Below, piece by piece: positions 1-9,785 of a DNA stretch of 64,000 nucleotides. Position 1 is the first letter of the stretch; each line of letters begins with the position of its first letter. This stretch comes from Dactylis glomerata (lineage: Eukaryota > Streptophyta > Magnoliopsida > Poales > Poaceae), in NCBI GenBank assembly GCA_007115705.1, contig QXEO01000239.1:2558405-2622404 (forward strand). Direction: 5' to 3'. A program made the translations under genes and the position numbers. Under the pieces are notes generated by a model. It did no database searches and had not been told where the DNA came from. It saw only the letters and a program-made list of their open reading frames with translations.

Positions 1-433
1 GGAGTTTCTGGTTCCGAATCGTGGTTTTTGATGGCGGCGGCGCAGCGGAAGTCTATCTGGAAAAAACGCCGTCTCCCCGATATTATGTCGTCAGAGGGTA
101 TATGTAGGCGAGAGGGGAGGCCGAGAGGATGGCTGGGGCCTCCTCACGCCAGGGTGGCGCGGCCAGGGCTGGGCCGCGCCACCAGTGTGTGAGGGGCCCT
201 CAGGCCTCCTCTCCCTCATGTCTTCTGGCTCCGTGGGTCTTCTGGTGAAATAGGATTTTTCATGATTTTTCCCAAATTTTTACTGAAAGTTGGATTTCTG
301 CACAAAAATGAGACACCAGAGCAATTCTGCTGAAAACAGTGTCAGTCTGTGTTAGTTATATTCAAAACACACAAATTAGAGGAGAAATAATAGCAAAAGT
401 GTTTGGGAAAGTAGATACGTTTTGGACGTATCA
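1..433 (-). repeat. Inverted Gypsy LTR, 5' part (element A family), cut by window edge
   Basis: The reverse complement of this stretch matches the first ~440 bases of the LTR at 452-1857 along its whole length, with scattered differences and small indels (by eye close to 90 percent identical). It starts on the minus strand with TGATACGTCC at 433 and runs off the left edge. It is a second LTR copy lying head-to-head with the first. The divergence suggests two separate LTR copies rather than one recent inversion. Confidence 0.85.
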
Positions 434-451
434 CTAAGCTTGGGGGGGAGT
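434..451 (+). other. Polypurine tract of element A
   Basis: A purine-rich tract (AAGCTTGGGGGGGAGT) lies directly before the TG that opens the LTR at 452. This is the usual position of the plus-strand primer of an LTR retrotransposon, so the LTR at 452 is a 3' LTR whose internal region was lost when it became joined to the inverted LTR at 1-433. Confidence 0.75.
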
Positions 452-1857
452 TGATACGTCCAAAACGTATCTACTTTTCCGAACACTTTTGCTATTGTTT
501 CTCCCCTAATTTGTGTGTTTTGAATACAACTAACACGGACTAACGCTGTTTTTAGCAGAATTGCTCTGGTGTCTCGTTTTTGTGCAGAAATCCAACTTTC
601 AGTAAAAATTCAGGAAAAATCATCAAAAATCCTATTTCACCAGAAGACCCACGGAGCCAGAAGACGAGACGGAGTGGAGGCACGAGGCCTCCACACACAC
701 ACACACACAGGGGGCGCGGCCCAGCCCTGGCCGCGCCCACCTGGTGTGAGGGTGGCTCGGCCATCGCCTCGACCCCTCCTTTCGCCTACATATACCCCTT
801 TACCTGAAAATATCGGGGAGATGACGTTTTTCCCAGATAGACTTCCGCTATGCCGCCGCCATCAGAAACCGCGATTCGGAACCAGAAACTCCGTTCTGGC
901 ACCCTGCCAGGATGGGGATTTGGAGGAGATCTTCATCGCCATCATCACCAACATCACTCCATCGACCATCCATGACTCCCCCATCCATGTGTGAGTAATT
1001 CCCCCACTGTAGGTGAGGGGATGGTAGGGATTGGATGAGATTGTTCATGTAATTTGATATGAGATTGTTAGGGCATAGTGCCTAGTATCTTTATTTAGTG
1101 CCTATGACATTGTTGCAACTTGTTGTGCTTAATGCTTGTCACTTTGGGCCCGAGTGCCATGATTTCAGATCTGAACATGTTATTATTTCTATGATAATAC
1201 CTGTTGTTTATGGTCTTACCTACAAGTTGTATACACATATTGTTGTCCGGAACCCGAGGCCCCAAAGTGACAAAAATTGGGATAACCGGAGGGGATGGCT
1301 ATGATGTGAGGATCACATGTGTTCACCGAGTGTTAATGGTTTGCTCCGGTACTTTATTAAAAGGAGTACCTTAATTACCAGTAGTTTCCCTTGAGGCCCT
1401 GCTGCAACAGGCTGGTAGGACAAAAGATGTCGTGCAAGTTTCTCCTTGTGAGCACGTACAACTATATACGGAACACATGCCTATGATTGTTTGTACTAGG
1501 ATGCTTTATCATTATTTATCTGCAATGCCCATGTCTCATTGATTTCATGAACTATCTTATCCATGCAACGCCCTTGCATCCATCCCTATGCCTACAGTAT
1601 TTGTTTCTACTGTTTACTATCGCTACTATTACCGCTGCTATTTTACTACTGCTGTTACTATTTTACTACTATCACCACTATAAAACTGTTGCTACTGATA
1701 AACCACTGCGAGCAAGACTGTTTCCAGGTACAACTGAATTGACAACTCATCTGTTAAGGCTTACATATATTCTTTGGCTCCCCTTGTGTCGAATCAATAA
1801 ATTTGGGCTTTAATTCCCTCGAAGACTGTTGTGATCCCCTATACTTGTGGGTCATCA
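452..1857 (+). repeat. 3' LTR of Gypsy element A (1406 bp)
   Basis: The LTR opens with TGATACGTCC and closes with GGGTCATCA. A GC-rich inverted repeat (arms 712-721 and 729-738, 10 bp each) lies about 50 bases before a TATA-like CATATAC at 789-795. A poly(A)-signal-like AATAAA is at 1796-1801. A CA microsatellite covers about 690-708. Immediately after 1857 the sequence continues as the LTR of a different family (element B), so A was inserted into B. Family name not assigned; the style is that of Triticeae Gypsy LTRs. No protein-coding domain is present. Confidence 0.85.
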
Positions 1858-2905
1858 GTCCTCTCCATCATGTGCTTCATGTTTAGATCTCATGAGCTGC
1901 CCTACATGATTGAGATCACCGTTATATTCTACATGTTTGGTTTGTTGGGATTCGATGAATATTGGTGTTATGATTGAGTTGCTATACTGAAATATATCTT
2001 ATGTTATCTCTATGTTGTTTATGATTTTGCATGCTCTCCGTTGTTAGTAGCTATCTTGGCCGAGTAGTTGCTAGTGACTCCAAGAGGGGGTATTTATGCT
2101 CGATAGTTGGGTTCATGCCTCTATTTAATCTGGGAGAGTGACAGAAACCTCTAAGGTTGTAGATGTGCTGTTGCCACTAGGGAGAAAACAACATTCATAT
2201 GCTCGAGGTCATATGCTTTGTTTACATTACACACTTTGCTTAATGCAATTATCTGTTGTTCGCAACTTAATACTCATGGGGTGTTCGGATGATATCCCCG
2301 AGAGTGGATTATTAGTCATAGATGCAGTTGGATGGCGGTCTATGTATTTTGTTGTAATGCCCAGAGTAAATCGCATAGTGATCTTCTTGACATATCACGT
2401 TATCTTTATTCTATCAATTGCCCAACTGTAATTTGTTTACCCAGCATGTGCTATTTATCTTATGGAGAGACACCACTAGTGAACTGTGGACCCCGGTCCT
2501 ATTTCCATCATATTGCTATCACCTGTTTACTTTACTCGCACTGTTTACTTTACTCGCATACTTCTACTGTTTTCCACTTGATACGCTCATACCCTTTGTT
2601 TCAAGCAAACCGGTGAGATTGACAACCTCATCGTAAGTTGGGAACAAAGTACTTGGTTGTGTTGTGTGCAGGTTCCACGTTGCTGCTCGCAAAGCAAAGC
2701 TTGGACGAGGTGCCTTATAAATTGTCCGGAGCTGTAGCGAAGCTTGCAAGCATCACCTTCAGTCGTATTGGCTTTTTCTTCTTCGAACGATAAACCTTGG
2801 TTTCTAACTGAGGGAAAAACTTGCTGCTGTGCTCATCATACCTTGTGCTTGGGGTTCCCAACTGCCTGGCCATAATCATCATCATCAACTACACGCCAGC
2901 CATCA
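1858..2905 (+). repeat. 5' LTR of element B, 3' portion
   Basis: This aligns over its length with the 3' part of both LTRs of element C (from about 18747 and 25650). It ends in CCATCA at 2905, ten bases before a primer-binding site. The 5' part of this LTR is displaced to the left of the window by the insertion of element A. Confidence 0.85.
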
Positions 2906-2914
2906 AGTCTTTTC

Positions 2915-2932
2915 TGGCGCCGTTGCCGGGGA
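2915..2932 (+). other. Primer-binding site of element B (tRNA-Asp type)
   Basis: TGGCGCCGTTGCCGGGGA is complementary to the 3' end of plant tRNA-Asp with CCA, the primer used by Athila-lineage Gypsy elements. It lies just inside the LTR end at 2905. The same 18-mer occurs in C (19872-19889) and in E on the minus strand (37654-37671). Confidence 0.85.
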
Positions 2933-3090
2933 GGAAAAAGAAGACCTCTACAAGGGGTGTTTTTCGCACGCACATCCTTTACTTTGTTTTAAGTTTTGCT
3001 TTATTTATTTTTACTTGCATCGTTTTATCAAAAAACCAAAAAAAATAGTTTACTTTATAGTTGCTTTTATCTACTTGCTTTTAGTTCATC

Positions 3091-3672
3091 ATGTTGTTCC
3101 CTAAGTATGTTTTGGAGGACCTCTCAGTAGGTAGTGGTTCAATTATTGGGAAAGATAACATTGAGGAATTCTTTAATCACATTAGTATGCATAAGGAAGT
3201 TGAGGAAAAGTCTTTGGTTGAGCTTGCGCCTAGTTATGAAGTTGCTTCTGCTTATTTAGTTCACATGGTAGAAGCTAGGTTTGCTAGCCTTAATCCTTTT
3301 ATGCAATACATGTTCCTTAAGCTTCATGAAATTGAGGATCCCGAAAAGAAAGCTTTTATCTTGGAAACTTTGTGCATATAATTTAAAGATGTTGCCATTG
3401 AGGCTAGGAAAGTTTTTAAGAAGTTTAATAAGCTTGGCTCACCTGTAGAAGTTGTTGGTACACCCAATGAAGATTCTAGAATGCCAATACCTTGTAAACT
3501 TGTAGGAATTCATGATGCCTTGGAAACTAATTTTAGTTGGATTTGTCCTAAAAATCTTTTTGATGAAACTAGTGTACCAAGGCGTGACTACAAGGGGTAC
3601 TCAAAACCTCATTTGGATAGTATTCATTTCTTTGTTCCTATGGATCTTAATGCTCCTTCTGATGTTACTTGA
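3091..3672 (+). pseudogene. Unidentified retrotransposon frame of element B, one nonsense codon
   Basis: A frame of about 193 residues starts at ATG 3091 and ends at TGA 3670-3672, with a TAA at 3379-3381 breaking it at residue 97. I see no gag, protease, integrase or reverse transcriptase motif. The protein would be soluble, with an acidic and lysine-rich middle part. It occupies the slot that holds gag-protease in element C: the leader before the ATG is shared with C, and the sequence after the stop (CTGCGCCTAGCTCAAAGGC) is shared with C and E. It may be an accessory protein of a non-autonomous family, or a relic of a larger frame. I do not recognise the family, so no function is assigned. 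Confidence 0.6.
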
Positions 3673-6591
3673 TTCGCAATTTTCTGCGCCTAGCTCAAAG
3701 GCGTTAAAAAAAGCACTATTGGGAGACAACCCAATGTTTTTTTTCAGTACTTTTTCTTTTATTTGAGACTTGGAAGTCATTAATACTGTAATGACCTCTC
3801 CTTATCCTTTTTATTTCATTGTTGTGCCAAGAGAAGCCTCTAATTTGAGTGAGGTAAAGATTTGGGGATGTTGCTATCCTGAAACTGTTTTCGGTGCTGC
3901 ACCGTAAAAATTCGTGAAAATTCTCTGTATATCTTTTGGACCTTCGATTTCTTGTACATATGCCCCAGATTATATCCAAACTTTCATTAGTTGAACACTT
4001 TTTGATTTGAGCAACAGAAAACCCCTTAAAAATTCGACCTTTGTCAGCTGTTCTGTTTTGACAGATTTCTGCCACTATTCGTTTTTGCCGCTCTATCGCT
4101 TTCTTTTCAAGTTATTTTGATCACGGAACTTTTGGGTAAGTTGCTACAGTAGTATATACTTTATATCTGGTGGTTTTGGGTTGAAACCTGAAGCAAAAAG
4201 AGGTTCATTATATGATATGCTTACACTAATGTTGCTAATAGATTTGTGTTTAGTTTTGTATGAAGAAAGTTTTCAAGTGTAGGGATTAGAGAATGATGAG
4301 ATGAGTTGAAGAATGGACAAAAGCTCAAGCTTGGGGATGCCCATGCATCACCCCAAGAAATATCCAAGAAGTACAAGCGTCAAAGCTTGGGGATGCCCCC
4401 GAGGCACCCCTTCTTCATCGGCAAAAATCAGGTCACCTTTCAAGACACTATATTTTTATTGCTTCATGCACTATGCGTTTTTCTTGGAGCGTCAGTTGTT
4501 TTAGTTTTCATTATTAGTTTAGTTTTGTTTTCTGCAATAAATGGTTGTACCCAACAAATTTCTATTGGAGAATTTGCCTTGCTTTTCATTTGCCAAGAAC
4601 GCTCTAGTTTTCACTCTTATCAAAAACCGAGTGTTCTTCTTTTTCTGCTACTGCTTTTGGTTTTCGTTTTCGCCTTGAATTGCGTTCAGATATTCTTATA
4701 TTTATTTATCAAGGTGTATTTTTGCCTCTGGACCATGTTGGTTTTCCTCAAAAGAGTTGGATTTAAAAAGTTCAAATGGTGTTGGAAAAGAGAAAAAGCT
4801 TTATGCAAAAAAGTGGTACAAGAAGGAGCTTGTGTAGACTGCGGCTTAGGCTTTTTCATGTCATGCTTGATGTCTTTTTGATAGTATGCTTAGTGGTTTT
4901 GTTGTAGCATGACTTGTCTCAAATAACTGAGATTGCTTAATGAGCCTTTGAAAAAAATCATGCGTTGTTTTAATTATTTGGAAGCATTATTTTGGTTTTC
5001 TCCTTGATGCTTTATTTGGGTTGACTTGGCGCATGCTCACACATGTTAGACTCATACAAAGTCACCAATAGCCTCTATGATCATTTAGTTTTTGACTTTC
5101 GATGCCATCTTATGCTTCTTTTAATGTCGCTTTGTCGCTTTGCATGATTATGGCCATTATTGCTCTCTTAGTTGGCCGCTCCTAGTCTTTTGCTAGCCCT
5201 CGCCTTGTACTGAGTATGAGCTCTACTCGTGCATCCAACTCCTAAAAACCCAGTTTGCCAAAGTGTCCACTATACATACCTATTAGCAATTTGCTATTCC
5301 AAGTAAATTTGACTTGCTTTTATTTTCTCTTCAAATTAAACTCTTACCAGTGTTATGCGAAAATTGGTCAGGAAAGCTCTCACGAACCGGAAGGCACACT
5401 TTACTTTTTCTCGTTCTTAAAAATTTGACATTGTGGTCTCTTATGTTGAGTTGTTATGCTTGCAAGTTGTAAGTTGGATACTAGCCCAACCATGCTGTCA
5501 TGGGGCAAGCTTTCAACATTGCACTTCTTATTTGAGTTGATATCGTGATCTTTTGTTTATGGATGCCCACGGTGTGAAATGAATTGGGAATCTTGCAGGG
5601 ATCATGGAGTTTGTATATTTGTTAGGGAAACACCTGGGCCGCCAATCTAAGCCATGCATAATTCATGGTGGAAATTTGCAGCATACCCATGGTGGACATT
5701 CGACGACGCATCTCAAAATAAAAAGCTAAACAAATGGCAAATAAAAGAGATGTCGAGATGTTCATTGTCTGCTTGTCCTGTCATTTTGATGTGGGCTTGT
5801 TCCATGTCATCGGGCACGGAGGTACCCCGTTGGCGGTTTTCGATGATACGCATATACTTACAATGACAAGAGCCTTGCTTGGGACTCTAAGTAGAGTAGC
5901 ATGAGGTTTGGGTACTCGTATTCACGGAACATGAGGTTTTTGACTTATGATTAGTCAAGCATATGCATCATAATTGTTCTCGCATTAACTTTAACCATTC
6001 AAGATGCTTATGATGGGGGCAATGAGAGCTCAAAGCCGGTAAGTACCATAATTTTTGAAGGTTATAAAACTTGCAATCACTGCTTCCCTCCGCGAAGGGC
6101 CTTTCTTTTACTTTTATGTTGAGTCGCCACCTTCTATCTTTATGCACCATTAAGAGAGCATAGTTGTCATTCTTAGTATAATGTGCATTGTCCTAAAGTT
6201 TTCATTGATTGATTCATATTGTTGGTTTCACTTGTTCTTAAATTATTTGTATCTAGTCGCCCTCTTAAACTTGAAGGTGTCCTATGCATTTATGTTTTGC
6301 TCTCTATGAAGGACAAGCTGAAAACCATTTGTATGTTTTTCCTTATGATTTGAACACACGTTTGACTTTCATTGTTTCATTTTCATGATATTTTATTTGT
6401 GTTCATTTGCATGTTTATCACATGGTTGCTAAGTTTCTTCTATCAAGATTATATCTTTCATGCCCATGTTTGAAGTTCTTTTGATCCCAGCTCACAATGC
6501 TTACATAGATGATCAAGATTGTGTAGGTGCATGTCAGCTCAAAAATTATTTCTTTTGTTATCACTTACCTACTCGAGGACGAGCAGGAGTT
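3673..6591 (+). other. Shared 3' noncoding region of element B
   Basis: About 2.9 kb without pol domains. It is colinear with 22113-25033 in C and, on the opposite strand, with 33991-36566 in E. It begins with the block CTGCGCCTAGCTCAAAGGC and holds two internal copies of the polypurine-tract 14-mer AAGCTTGGGGATGC (4327-4340 and 4383-4396). A hydrophobic frame at 4306-4881 is listed separately. Close to the 3' LTR a short hairpin (CTCG-AGGA-CGAG, near 6573) precedes the polypurine tract. Confidence 0.8.
4306..4881 (+). CDS. Hydrophobic 191-residue frame in element B; possible env-like relic
   Basis: The frame is open from ATG 4306 to TGA 4879-4881. It has a basic, polar N-terminus of about 45 residues, then two or three strongly hydrophobic stretches (roughly residues 46-75, 108-140) and a cysteine- and lysine-rich C-terminus. 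Recognisable but interrupted versions of the same peptide occur in C (22824-23060 and 23114-23320) and in E (minus strand, 35503-35924). Athila elements are known to carry an env-like gene between pol and the 3' LTR, which is this position, so a decayed env-like gene is one reading. The other is chance, since T-rich DNA readily encodes hydrophobic frames. Confidence that it is a gene is low. Confidence 0.2.
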   Translation: MKNGQKLKLGDAHASPQEISKKYKRQSLGMPPRHPFFIGKNQVTFQDTIFLLLHALCVFLGASVVLVFIISLVLFSAINGCTQQISIGEFALLFICQERSSFHSYQKPSVLLFLLLLLVFVFALNCVQIFLYLFIKVYFCLWTMLVFLKRVGFKKFKWCWKREKALCKKVVQEGACVDCGLGFFMSCLMSF

Positions 6592-6605
6592 AAGCTTGGG
6601 GATGC
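6592..6605 (+). other. Polypurine tract of element B
   Basis: AAGCTTGGGGATGC lies one base before the TG of the 3' LTR at 6607, at the plus-strand priming position. The identical 14-mer marks the same border in C (25034-25047) and E (33977-33990, minus strand). Confidence 0.8.
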
Positions 6606-6606
6606 T

Positions 6607-7372
6607 TGATACGTCTCCAATGTATCTATAATTTTTGATGCTCCATGCTTGTTTTTACACCATTTGCCTAATGTTTCATTACACTTCGTGGCACTTTTAT
6701 GCATTTTCCGGAACTAACCTATTAACAAGTCGCCACAGTGCCATTTCCCTATTTTCTGCTATTTTTGTGTTTCATAAAAGCTACACAGGAAATATTCTCG
6801 GAATTGGACGAAACAAGTTCCTGAAGTCTTATTTTTCTTGGAAGCTTCCAGAGATCCGAAGAGGAGACAGAGTGGGGCCACGAGGGCCCCACACACCAGG
6901 GCGGTGCGGCCCAGCCCCTGGCCGCGCCCCCTATGTGTGAGGACGCCTCGGTCCACTCCTGACGATGCCCCTTCGCCTATAAAGACCCCTCGACGGGAAA
7001 AACCTAAGGACCCGATCAATTTTCTAGAAACACATCGCGATCCGCCACCGTCGTCGACCCGAGATCGGGAGGGTCCAGAAGCTCTTCCCGGCACCCTGCC
7101 GGAGAGGGGAATCACCACCGGAGGTCTTCTTCATCGCCATGCTTGCCTCCGACGCAATGAGTGAGTAGTCTACCTTGGACTATGGGTCCATAGCAGTAGC
7201 TAGATGGTTGTCTTCTCCACCATGTGATTCATGTTTAGATCTCGTGAGCTACTTTACATGATCGAGACTACCGTTATGTAATTCTACATGTTGTGTTTGT
7301 TGGGATCCGATGAATATTGGTGTTATGATTGAGTTGATGTGCTTTATATTATCTTATGTTATCTCTATGTTG
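6607..7372 (+). repeat. 3' LTR of element B, truncated
   Basis: The LTR opens with TGATACGTCTCC and follows the C LTRs closely through a GC-rich inverted repeat (6903-6928), a TATAAA box at 6978-6983 and on to CTATGTTGT. There it stops and the next base belongs to the LTR of element D. The missing part is about 950 bases. No target duplication or TG/CA end is present at the junction, which suggests a deletion breakpoint rather than an insertion. Confidence 0.85.
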
Positions 7373-9785
7373 TAGAGGGAGGAGAGGGTCTGGATGAGCG
7401 GCATTCCTTCCATCTTCCTTGCATAACAAATCCAAGTTTTCTCTCCTCCTCCTCTGATACAGCATAGGGAGCGGTTCCTGGTGCTCTGGGAGGGTAAGGT
7501 GGAGGTGTGGGAACCGAATGGAGGTTCAGAGAGAGGCTGGAGGGGTCGGTGGCCTTTTCTACCGAGGGGGTAGGGTCTATGGTGAGCCAAGTCCAAACTA
7601 GGGTTTGGGTGGAGCTATGGCCTCTGGTTGGTTGAGTAGGATGGTGGAGAGTAAAGTAGGAAGGGGCAGGGGCGGTGCCTTGCTCTGGAAGGGTCGTGGG
7701 TGGTCTCCTATGCAAGGTTTGGACAAGATATATATGGACACTAATCATAACACTTCCTCCTCCTTCCAAACGCTAAAGGACAAGGAGGTAAGGGTGCTGC
7801 TACATCAATTTTGACCAGAGGGTGGTGGGGGTGCTGGACTAGACAATGTGTTGGTTTGGAGGAGTCTCAAATGGGTTTAGGCAATTGGAGATGGAAAAAG
7901 AAGTTGATGTATGCATAGATAAACTTTGAATATGAAAGGTAGATTTAATTGTTTCCAAACATGGGGAGGTAAGGTGGTTCAAAGAGGGTGGTGAGAAGAT
8001 TGGAGATGACCTAGCCAAGTCTTTGCAAAGTATACTTGGTCACCAAAATTTGTAGCATGAAGGGTTGCCCTAATAGTTAATTGAACTAGATCTTGGAAAT
8101 TTTGAGAATAGACCACTAGGGTTTTGGGTTTAGATGATTCTAAAATCATAAGAGAGTATGGTGGAGTTTCATCAACTTTATTTGATGAGAAAAAAATGCA
8201 AGAAGAATGCATGGTTGCAATTCCCATGCAATTTTAGTTAATAAGAAAAGAAATACAATATGGAGATATGCATATAGAAATTATTTTCGAAGGCCAAATA
8301 ATGATATCATGCAAGAGCATCATCTGCAAATGGTAGTAAGGAAAGGTTGCATTATAGAGATAATTAATGGTTAGGGTAGATAGTAGGTTTTTTAGAATTT
8401 TAGGAAGAATACTAGACAGAAATAGTCTTGACTAGGGTTCAAAACATAGTCACATAATTAGGTGGCATGCTTCAAAATGCACCAATAAGTGCATAGATAG
8501 TTAGAGTAGATCAAAAGGAAGAGGAATAGGTCAAGGGATGGTCCCTGAACAATTTATCTCGAAATTTAAAAGTGTATGCAAAAGTGCATCTGATAATAGT
8601 CAAATGGTCAGTGATTTGATTAGGGTTAGAAACAGGATTAGAACAAGTAGAAGATGACCTCAAATGACTAAGTGGTAATGGAAAGAATGGAAGATTAGAT
8701 GACAAGGATGAGTTATAGATAGGTGCATTGGTATGGATAGAACCTATGAGCTTAATACAAACATCTGAAAACTGAATCTGTTAACAGGAGTGAAGATGGT
8801 CTGCACACTAGGTGTTTGATAAAATGACTGCAAGAAAATATTTTGCGAAAACTGAGAGGAGCCTCCTAAGATGGGCTGTAGATGATTCTAATAACATCAT
8901 GGGTGCCTTTCTTGGGCTAGTTTGATTGGTTCTAAAATTCCTCAAAAAGGGGCTCCTAATATCTGATGGTAAGACTAAGACATTAGAGTTAAGGTTTCAG
9001 GATTGAGAGGAAAAAAATAACAAGATAGGTTTTCTCCGAAAGATAGAATGAAAATAACCTACATGGGACAAAATATAAATTGGTGGGTGTTGAATGGGTT
9101 AGGCCATAGGCCTATCTGGGGATCATATCTACACACAAGCACTCATCAAAGTCAAACAAAGTCGCACAAAGTCTACTCACCACACCAGGTCAACCATTTT
9201 AAGCTAATCTAGCATTACCAGAAACAAGGATTGAACATGTGCTCAATGATGATCATGCCAGGGTCAAGTAGAAAAGAGTTTCAAATAAAGGAGTAAAGCT
9301 TTTGTAGATTTTTCAGAAACTAGTGGAGACATAGCATCTCCTTTAGAAAGTTTTCTTAAAGGTGTTTGAAATCCTTTTATAAATATCAACAAAATATAAG
9401 TTTGTAAAATAGTGGGACCACTCTACTTTGTAGGTCCCGATAATTTTGTAAATACTTAGTTTTGATAAAAGCTTTGTCTCAAAGATAAATCTTGGCTCTT
9501 GTTTTGGAGAAATAAAATAATTTGAAAAAGGAGAGGTTGCCAAGATAATGGTTTTGGAAAAATAGCTAGAAGCATAAATAAAGGCAGGATCACAAGGGCA
9601 CAAGGATTGTGTTGGTTCACAATATTGTTCAACAAGCAACTCAAACAGACATCATTAACATAGCAACCAAGACAAACAAGCAAGAAATAGTACTTCCAGA
9701 GGTTTGCACAAAAAGTTTTTGTTGGCCCTCATTTTTGGCTCACTAAACACTACTTAAATAGGGTCACAGAAAGTAGGGTGTTACA
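7373..9785 (-). repeat. 3' LTR of element D, truncated
   Basis: This matches 15285-17700 almost base for base. It begins on the minus strand with TGTAACACCC at 9785 and stops at 7373, where the B LTR begins, so about 3.1 kb of the LTR is missing. The short frames inside it have exact counterparts in the other copy and show no protein signature, so they are not called as genes. Confidence 0.85.

Larger units (their letters stand above)
1858..7372 (+). mobile_element. Element B: Athila-like Gypsy element without pol
   Basis: Order on the plus strand: partial 5' LTR, primer site, leader, one short reading frame with a nonsense codon (3091-3672), about 2.9 kb without coding domains, polypurine tract, truncated 3' LTR (6607-7372). 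No integrase, reverse transcriptase or RNase H motif was seen. The primer site complementary to tRNA-Asp is typical of the Athila lineage. The element is therefore non-autonomous and would have needed enzymes from a relative. Its flanks and 3' noncoding region closely match elements C and E. The 3' LTR stops at a sharp junction with element D. Confidence 0.85.

Noticed and set aside
2915..2932. tRNA-like sequence
   Set aside because: It is only an 18-base complement to the tRNA-Asp 3' end, the retrotransposon primer site; no cloverleaf can be formed.
7354..7769. Minus-strand frames of 80-134 residues in the D LTR
   Set aside because: They overlap one another in different frames, cross the B/D junction or recur in the LTR copy at 15472-15684 with stops at other places, and have a Pro/Thr-rich low-complexity character.
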